Assembly: GCF_048771995.1 (NCBI RefSeq)
Contig: NC_133030.1
Coordinates: 56,576,001-56,640,000, forward strand
DNA: 64,000 nucleotides
Source: Taeniopygia guttata
Taxonomy: Eukaryota > Chordata > Aves > Passeriformes > Estrildidae
Direction: 5' to 3'
Shown here: in pieces, positions 56,126 to 64,000 of the stretch
Numbering within the stretch: position 1 is the stretch's first letter
Layout of the letters: each line of letters starts with the position of its first letter
Translations under genes and position numbers: made by a program
The notes under the pieces: model-generated
Told to the model about the DNA's origin: nothing
Databases searched by the model: none
The model's input: the letters and a program-made list of their open reading frames with translations, nothing else

Positions 56126-59100
56126 CTGCTAAGTGAAAAACAGGTCCTTTACACTTCTACATCAGGAAATCTACTGTGGAGAAATTATCTCAAAAGGTTT
56201 TGAAAATGCACCTGGGCCAGAGCCTCAAGCATGTAGGACCCAGATTCAACAACACTAGGCAAAGCACAGAGTGAGGGTTAAAATGTAGGATCTCCTGGGG
56301 CATGTCCTTCTGCTAGGAGGTTGGTTAAGGGAAAAAAAAAAAAAAAACAAAATGTTGGTTTTGGAACACAATTAACCAATGCTAGGTCTTGTTCCTGATC
56401 ACTGAACTTCAAAAGCCAATTCTCAGAGGGCTCAAGCAAACAAGTGCAAAGTACACGTTGCTGCAGGTTTATCCTCTGCAGCTGGAACCACTGGCCCTGT
56501 GAACAACTTCTAGACCGGTCAGTACAAGGAGGTTCTGATGGATTTGTTACTCTTATTACTTGGGCAGGTGGGGACATTACAGCTATGTTACTCTGCACAC
56601 CTCTGCAGCAGGGAAGGTCATGACCACTTCACACATACACCTTCAAAGAGAAGGATTTGAAAATGTATCTGAACAATTTCTAGGAAGTTTAAGTTCTCCT
56701 TCTTGCAGAGCAGTGCCAGCTCAGGGATACTGGAAAACACATTTTTCATGCATATGTTTTTTATTAAATGCAGCTGTCAAAACAGAGCAGGGCTCATGTT
56801 CCTGAAAAGGTGCAGGGATGAGGAGACAAATGGTTGGAATAAAGCAGGAATGTGCCTACTCTGCCTAGGCAAAAATCACCACTTCTGTAGAGCCTTCAGG
56901 GCAACCTTTAAACTAGCTGGCTCAGGGACTGGTAGCTGTGGGATTTCAGAGAACACCTTACAAACCCAACCACCTCTCCAGGGAAGCCAGGACTTGCTGC
57001 ACCAGCCACTCCTCCCGTGCCCAGACAGGCTGGACAGACACAGCACACACTGCACCTTCCCAGGGCTGTGGAGGCACAGCCAGACACAGACTGTCCTCAC
57101 CAAGGCTCCCTCCCTGCCATGCTGCAGACAAGGTGTTCCAAGAGTGCTGGCAGTGAGCTTACACCACCTACTGCAGTCTGGTGACACCTACCTCTCATCA
57201 TTTTGCTGCAGTAGAATTATGGAGGTGAAAACTGCAAAAGCAAAGCAAGATCTTTTTTTTTTAAATTATAATTTTCCTTTTATTCCATAGATATAGATTC
57301 AGATTTTAGCCTCTGGTCTAAATTTCTGTCCTGAAGGTCTTCAGCTGAATTTATAACAGTGCAATAGCAGAATCTGGCCATGATCTTCAGACAACAACAT
57401 CAATTACAAGACTTGTTTCTTTCTCTATAATGTATTATTTGGGTTTTCTATGATGTTCCTATTCAACCAGGATTATAGTCTAAATACAATGCAGTTGTGT
57501 GGCAACAGTGTACCAGATAAATTCAGCTAACTCTGGGTAATATCACAAAAAAATATGTGTTTATAGCCTCATGCCAGTTTCTGACTAATGCTTTTGTTTG
57601 TTGCTATAGCAAACCACACATGAATCTGATAGCCAAAAGCATGTTTATGACTAACCTTAGCTCTCTGGGGATTGAAAATATGGAATAAAAAAAAAAAAAT
57701 CCCTAAACCACAACACACAATGTGAGTAGAACATGATAGGAAACACCTTTTTTTGGCACAAGTTACTATGAACATTAAAAGAGAAGAACATCATAAGTGG
57801 AAAACATTAGGAAATGGGAACTGTGGGAATAACTGCCTTTAACCCATGGCAATTCAAACTGAGCTTTCACTTCACATCACAAAGTTGTCTGTGCAGGACT
57901 AGAGAACTTTGCAGGAAGGGAAGTCCTGGCTGCATGCTAGGAGATGGATTTAAGCCTCTGAAATCTGGAGAAGCTTTGTATCACACTTTAAAACACTCAG
58001 ACCGCTTTACTGGAGATAATTTTTACACCCTGCCTTGACACCTAGGACATGGGTATTCATTTAATTAATTTCTATTACCGTTTATGCTTTAGTAGTTTCC
58101 AAGAGCCTGTCCCAAGACTGACACCTCATTATGCTGTACAAATACACAATGGAGAGCAGTGCTGGCCCCAAAGGGCTTTCTGTTAAACTAACAGAGAGAG
58201 GCAAAGGGGGAGAGGGCTGGACAGAGGGGGAGGCAGGCACAGAGAGGTGACCTGACTGCATTACCCACCCACTCAGAGGCTGAACCTGTTGTCTTGCACC
58301 CCAGTTCAACTGACTGATTCTAGTTGCCAAATATGTTACTGTGAGAAGAAGAATACATTATGTTCCTTGCAGAGGAGAGAAAATCAATGCAGTTGAAGTG
58401 ACACCTAAACTAGGACAGCTTACAACAAAGCTAGAGTACGTCAGGGAAAAATTATACTTGGGCTACCCTGTTATTCTTAATAACCCTTCTCCTTTGTAGG
58501 TTAAAAAAAAAAAAGGAGGAGTAATAGTGCAGTGGAGTGTATATCTCTAGACTTGAATATTACATCTTTATTCTCAGATTTGTACAGTGCATAAAAGCAC
58601 ATGATTATCACTATTCCTGACAAGTTCTTCCATCATCTGTACAACACTCAACAGTCTTGAGTTCATGTACAACTTTGTGGAGAGGTAAGTCTGCCCAAGC
58701 TCTCATGTTCCAGGTATTTCCAAAAGGTTGCGTGGAAGGCATCTTGACCCACCAGTAGGATCATAAGGACACAGCCATAAATGGAAGCTTACAAAAATCA
58801 TGATACCTGCTGATCATCTAATGCCACAGGATCAAATCCTGAAGTATTGGTATTTCATTTTGTGCCTACCCCAGCAAGACATCACTTGGCCTCATTGAAA
58901 CTGATACATGGCATGTTACATTGCATTCATCTTGTAATTCAGACTGTGATATGGGCTGAGGTCAGCTTTGATTTAATCCTGCAAAATCCAGCAGAGCACA
59001 CATGACTGCTCACAGCAATCACACCTGCAACCTTGTAAGATTAAATGCTTTGAGAAAAAAAAAATGCAAGCGTTTTGTAGATTAGCCATGAGCTCCATTG

Positions 59101-60229
59101 GTGGGTACAGCAAGTAGCACAAAGACATCAGTGTTGTATGAAGTGAGAAACAAAGGCAAATAAGAGATAGGCAGAAGTTTTCCAGGAATAGCCCAAGTAT
59201 CACTGCTGGACTACAGTCGTGTGGCATGCAGAGGGCCATATATGACTCTCTCTTGGCTTTCATATGCTTTTTCAGTTCTTTCACATTTGGCAGAAAATGC
59301 ATCTTACGAAAAAGAAAAAAAAAAAATGAAGCTGCCAGCCTTTTTCCCTCCACACTGAGATCCTGAAAACAGCTTTGGGTCCAGGAAGCACAAATACGGA
59401 GACCATTTAAAAACAGCCACTTTATTTTCTGTGATTTAGCCTCAAAGCAATTGCTCTTCCCAGGAAGTGCTGTAGAAAATGAAATAGGAGATCATAGGTA
59501 GAGGTTGCCAACCCAGCTTTAGCTCCAAATTATTTTGTGATGTAGGAGGCACTGGTTACTGGCACTTATGGACACTTGTTTATGCAGGCTTGGTGCTACT
59601 TCATGAACATCTTTCTCTTTGGGCTCTCCAAAGGCACAGCTACCCTTTGCATCTTCTGTCACACACTGCCTGGCACATATTAGTCTGCCAGCTTGGCAAC
59701 TGCACCATCTTGGTCATGGTCACCAAGGAAGCCCCTCCACCTGCCCAAAGCACCATGTGAAACTAGGTGAGATCTCCCCACCTTGCACAAAGATAGAAAA
59801 GTGAAAAAAAAAAAAAATTAGTTGCTCAAAGTCACAAAGCATCTTGGCAGCAGAGCCAGCAATAAATAAAACCCAGATGTCCTGGATTCCACCTCCTCCC
59901 TGCACCATGCTGCCTCTCTTAGCTGGAAGGAAATGTTTTACATTTACTCATCCCTCCTTTTCCTTTGTCAATAGAAATTAAAGCAGGCATCTGACTGACT
60001 AAGACTTGAATGCTCCAATGGTTTCCAAGGCTTGCAGTAAAGTCAGCCAAAATTTCTATTGAATCCAGCCCTAATGGACAACTAAAAGTGATTTCTTTGC
60101 CAAGTAGCCTATCAGTGCAAAACTCATTTAAGCACATACTACTTTTATATAGATATGCATTGTGCATACATATATATACTTCATGATTATGCAAAGAACC
60201 ACTAATTACAAACCCACAATTTTTGTAAC
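56126..60229. other. Non-coding stretch, no gene recognised
   Basis: The sequence is mixed in composition, with several A- or T-runs (56331-56347, 57687-57699, 59802-59818). None of the open frames resembles a known protein and none has a convincing exon context. Confidence 0.5.
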
Positions 60230-60821
60230 TGTGATGGTTTTGGCTGAGGTAGAGTTAATTTTTTTTCATAGTAGCTGGTATGGGGATGTGTTTTGGATTT
60301 GTGCTGGAAACAGTGTTGATAATTCAGGGATGTTTTTGTTATTGCTGAGCAGAGCTTCCACAGAGTCAAGGCTTTTTCTGCTCCTCACAGCAACCCCACC
60401 ATTGAGCAAAGTGGGGGTGCAAAAGGAGCTAGGAGGGGACACAGCTGGGACAGCTGACCCCAACTGACCCAAAGGATATTCCAGACCATATGGCATCTGC
60501 TCAGCATATAAAGCTGGGGGAAGAAGAAGGAGGGGGAGGACACATTCAGAGTCATGGCATTTGTCTTCCCCAGTGCCTGAGATGGAGTCCTGGTTTCCTG
60601 AGGATGGCTGAACACCTGCCTGCCAATGGGAAACAGTGAATTAATTCCTTGTTTTGCTTTGCTTTTTGTGTGTGGATTTTGTTTTACTTATTAAACTGTT
60701 CTTATCTCAGCCCATGAGCTTTTACCTTTTACTCTTCACATTCCCTCCCCGTTCCACTGAGGGAGGGAGGGAGTGAATGACTCTGTGCGGCTGAGCTGAC
60801 ATCTGGGGTTAAACTATGACA
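60230..60821 (+). mobile_element. Avian endogenous retrovirus solo LTR, both ends intact
   Basis: A 592-base element begins TGTGATGGTTTTGGCTGAGG and ends aaactatgaca. A TATAAA lies at 60507-60512 (catataaagctgggg) and an ATTAAA polyadenylation signal near 60689. The flanks gtaac (60225-60229) and gcaac (60822-60826) look like a 5-base target-site duplication with one difference. No internal retroviral sequence is present, so it is a solo LTR left by recombination. It appears whole and moderately diverged. The family is an abundant avian ERV LTR, but I cannot name the subfamily with certainty. Confidence 0.85.
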
Positions 60822-63800
60822 GCAACTTAACCAAGCACTGAATAAACTGAGCTACTACTATTAAGAGAAAAAAAACAAAACAAAACAAAACACTACAGTA
60901 TACTTTCTGTAAGTATAAATTTAAGACAAGCCCTTATACTTTTTTATTTTGTTGAAAGGTAGGAAAGTCTGACAGGATGTTTCTTTCATTGAAGCCAGTC
61001 AGGTCTGCAAAATGACTGATAGCTAATTAATGTTAATTTCCCATAAATTTATTTTGTGAACAGAATGTCCAAATGTTTAAAATTTGCTTATTAAGCTATC
61101 TATGGTGTCTGTGTGGTAGGCCACTTGCATGTATTTTCCAAAAGCAATGTAAATCTCATTTCCATCAAATACGTCATGTGCTGTCAGCAAAATATCCTTA
61201 CTGCTGTCCAAGGTAAGTCCGTGTCTCTGAGCAGTTAAACACACTCTTACTTGCTGTTTTCTCACCCTCAAGGTGAATGCCATTCCATTTTTCCTACCTG
61301 TTGTCATACAAATCCAACTGGGATTGCAGGTATTGTGCTGTTGCTATAACTCCACTTCCAACATGCTGCTCTGTCTACTGAAGGTACTTCAGGGGAGCTG
61401 GACAGAAGTTAAGAAGAAATGCAACATTTCACGTCGCATCCTGCTCTTACTCAAATATTCAAGGGGTATAACAGTGGGAACAAAAACTTCAGCAGCTGCA
61501 GGTTGCCTAAAACACTCAACTCCCTCACTTCTCTTGACTGGAAAAAGTTGCCCTCCAGATTTTGCATTCAGGTCTCCTGTCAGAGAGCAGCAGTGTCCTG
61601 CTCCTCTGCAGAAGGGCAGCTGAGATCGCACACATGGCAAGGTCAAAGAGCTCATGGTCTTCTTAGATGCTCTTGTATCAGGTGCCTCCTCCATGAGCAC
61701 TCTGCATGAACCCACATGTTGGACAACTGCATCCACAGCTTTTCTCCAGCCACCAGGGCTTTTACTACGACTGACATTTTCTGAGCTCCTCCAGAAAATG
61801 AAGCAGACAAATATGCACCTCAAAAAAAGCTTTCCTTCTTTCTCTGTAGAGCTGTTTCTGCTATTTCCTCATTACTGTCACCTCCATTTTGCTCAGCTTG
61901 TGTGACACAAACCTTCTAAATCCTCCGAGGCACACCTGGGCAGGAGACTGTGTATCATTGAGCACGGTGGGGACCTTAACCTGCCCTCAGACTGCAGCAG
62001 CAAGAAGTGAAGAATAGGTTTTGACAAAGATGGCTGGGTTGTGCCATTTCTGTGCAATAATAGTCAGTTTTACAGACCTGAGCTGTGCTCCTGCCAGAGA
62101 CACTGCTGTCTGCAAAGCCCCAGCGAAGCAGGAAGCTCTCACTCCTGCTCCCCAGAGCTACTGCAGCCAGGTCAAGGACATTGCTCCTTGCTGCAATCTG
62201 TCAGAGCCGATTTAGCAATTCCCCTGAATGCTGGGCTCTGGCTGGCCTTCCCCATGGTTCCAAGTGTGCTGAGAGCCAAAACCTTATCGCAGTCCATCTC
62301 TGTCTCCTCACAAGAGCAGAGTTAGTGGAGGAGCTGGCGTGGTCTGTTTGTGCTGGTATGACAGCCAGCTCCTGTTTTGGATTAGAGGATGAGGGTTTTC
62401 CCTCCCTCTACATCCCTTATTGGGCATTTGAAAGAGGAGGATTTGTGGGGAGGGGAAACACTTATAATGGGTTTTCATAGCTCTTTTGCCCTCCCTTTGC
62501 TTTGGTGCAAATGACAGCCCCAGACCCTTGGGCTGTATCTGTGTGTGCTGTTACAGGACCCAAACTTTGTCAGGCCAGGCCATAAAACAAGAGTGTGATG
62601 GTGCAGAGGTGTTCATGCAGCACCTGGGCTTAGCTGCAGCTCCCTGCACAGAGGACAGCTGGCAGAGGAGCAGTTTCCAGTGCATGTCACAACTTGGGGA
62701 TCATTGCAAAAGCGCCGCTTCCCTATCAAACGCAGGGTGGAGATCTGCTGACTCCAATCCCCATCTTTCAGAGCAGGGCAGGGACTGAATGTGAACCAGC
62801 AATAAGCTCCAGACACAGGAGAGCAAAGAAATTAATGAAACCCAGCTGAGAACGATAGGGACAGTGGTCAGCAGAAACACCCCAAACACACGGCAGCGTG
62901 TCTTGTTGCTGATGTGCAACACAGCTCTGGGGCACCAGCATCTGATACAACTCCTACAAGGTGTTTCTCCTGGGCTGGAAAATAAAAATGCTGTGGTTGC
63001 CCACATGGGCAAGGAGGAGATTTTGCTGCATGAGGCTGTCTCACCCACACAGGTTTTCACTGGGCTGTGGCTGGATGTGTCTGTGTGTGGCCCTGCTGGC
63101 TGAGTTCTCAGTGCCCCTGAGAAATAATCCAAAATCTCTGGTTTTCTTTCCCTGCCATTTGCTTCTGTCCCTGCTCTGGGGCTGTCTTTGACTCCATCAC
63201 TGCATCCCAAGGCACCTTTGGGCAGCCTTGCTGAGGCAGCAGCCTGTGGTATGGGGGTGTGCTGTGAGCTCCCCTGCTCCCATACCTGTCTTTTTGCCAA
63301 GGTATCTTCCCTCAACACTACCTCTGCCAAGCAGACTGAACTCAGAGGTACCAGCTGCAAAGGAATTCAAGGTGAGCCTGTCACAATCTTCCTTCATGGG
63401 TGCTGTATGAAGCTAAAGTTTTCTTTGGGGGAAAAAAAGCCCTAAAACCTGATAATAATAAATGAGATTTTTTTTTTCCATAAGTTTTCCTTCCCAAGCC
63501 ACACCATCAGCTATTGTCCACATCCAACAAGTTAATCTGACTCAGGTGCTTCACCATCTCTGTTCCAGAGCACCTGCAGTGCTGAGTGCCCTGAATGCCT
63601 CTGCTAGCATTGCACCATTTGCCTGGCTGCAAACACCCTACCTGCAGAGCCACCACCCATCTGCTCTGCCATCTGCCTGCCACAGCCTTCCCTGCCCTGC
63701 ACCAGGCACTGCTCTCCTGGAAAAGCCACAATTCTATGTTGACAGAGAGGGACAGCATTGAGATGGTTTGAGCACTGAGCTCAAAAACCTCAGCCACTGC

Positions 63801-63831
63801 AGCTACTTGTGTGGCTAAATGTGTGTTTGGC
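60822..63831. other. Non-coding stretch, no gene recognised
   Basis: Composition is mixed, with AT-rich DNA to about 61,300 and then GC-richer DNA to about 63,760. Open frames of up to 219 codons occur in the GC-richer part on both strands. They lack family signatures and overlap one another, so I do not call them genes. Confidence 0.45.
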
Positions 63832-64000
63832 TGTTGGGATAAAATCCCCTCAACAATCTTACCAAAAAGGTTGTGATGGTCTTCCTCAGGGTCGTACCAC
63901 CCGTCCAGTGTGTCCACTCGAAAAGGAGGAGTCCCCTGAGGTATCAATTCTCGTGCTGAAACCCACATACTACGGAGGCCATTCGTAGTAGCAAGAAATC
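63832..64000 (+). mobile_element. Probable start of an endogenous retrovirus LTR, cut by the window edge
   Basis: From TGTTGGGATAAAATCCCCTC the sequence turns abruptly CpG-rich (gggtcgtaccacccgtcc, tccactcgaaaag, ctacggaggccattcgtag). A TG start, a sudden change of composition and a recollection of similar avian LTR starts suggest the 5' end of a fairly young LTR or ERV. The rest lies beyond the window, so neither wholeness nor age can be judged. Confidence 0.4.

Noticed and set aside
62021-63360. Several overlapping open frames of 60-219 codons on both strands
   Set aside because: The sequence is of moderate GC without repeats of known domains, convincing splice structure or codon pattern, and no protein was recognised.
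63863-63968. A minus-strand ATG-initiated exon (MWVSARELIPQ...) with a GTAAG donor in phase 1, considered as the missing AHNAK2 start exon
   Set aside because: The phase fits, but the sequence does not resemble the AHNAK2 N-terminus, and the segment lies inside a CpG-rich LTR-like start at 63832.
1-64000. CRISPR arrays, operons, phage or bacterial defence systems
   Set aside because: None seen. Introns, CR1 elements, avian-type LTRs and two vertebrate genes show this is bird-like nuclear DNA.

Overview
The window is vertebrate nuclear DNA, most likely from a bird. Its coding DNA is split by introns, its interspersed repeats are dominated by 3'-truncated CR1 LINEs ending in ATTCTATGATTC-type tails, and its LTRs are of avian ERV type. 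It carries two host genes in tail-to-tail order, PLD4 (+ strand) and AHNAK2 (- strand), the same pair and orientation I recall from human 14q32.33. I recognised no bacterial or CRISPR features and no RNA genes.

Layout. 1-5532: no gene recognised. 5533-16833: PLD4, ten coding exons that join in phase into 523 codons plus a stop, with a type II membrane anchor and two HKD motifs, followed by an AATAAA signal. 16850-21540: intergenic DNA with one minus-strand ERV LTR and four same-oriented CR1 3' fragments. 22532-44914: AHNAK2 on the minus strand. Four small exons and a GC-donor intron lead to a PDZ domain split over two exons, then to one uninterrupted 18,684-base last exon. 45000-64000: upstream of the AHNAK2 exons that can be seen. 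It holds three LTRs (one cut by the window edge), small CR1 pieces and a CpG-rich block, with no convincing further gene. The first coding exon of AHNAK2 was not found.

The most interesting structure is the AHNAK2 repeat. About 11.3 nearly identical head-to-tail copies of a 1,011-base (337-residue) unit fill 28,075-39,485. Each unit is a composite of five diverged sub-blocks sharing a K-x-M-P-K ... V-S-L-P theme. Copies 2 to 7 alternate between two subtypes, giving a second, 2,022-base period. On the C-terminal side three old, strongly diverged copies of the same five-block unit continue with 1.05-1.10 kb spacing. The composite unit is therefore ancient, and only the core of the array has been homogenised. 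Base composition changes sharply at the array edges.

PLD4 is an endolysosomal exonuclease and AHNAK2 a giant PDZ scaffold. They are neighbours by synteny and no shared function is implied. Everything here is read by eye. Exon boundaries come from splice consensus, reading phase and remembered similarity to the mammalian proteins, and no alignments were run.
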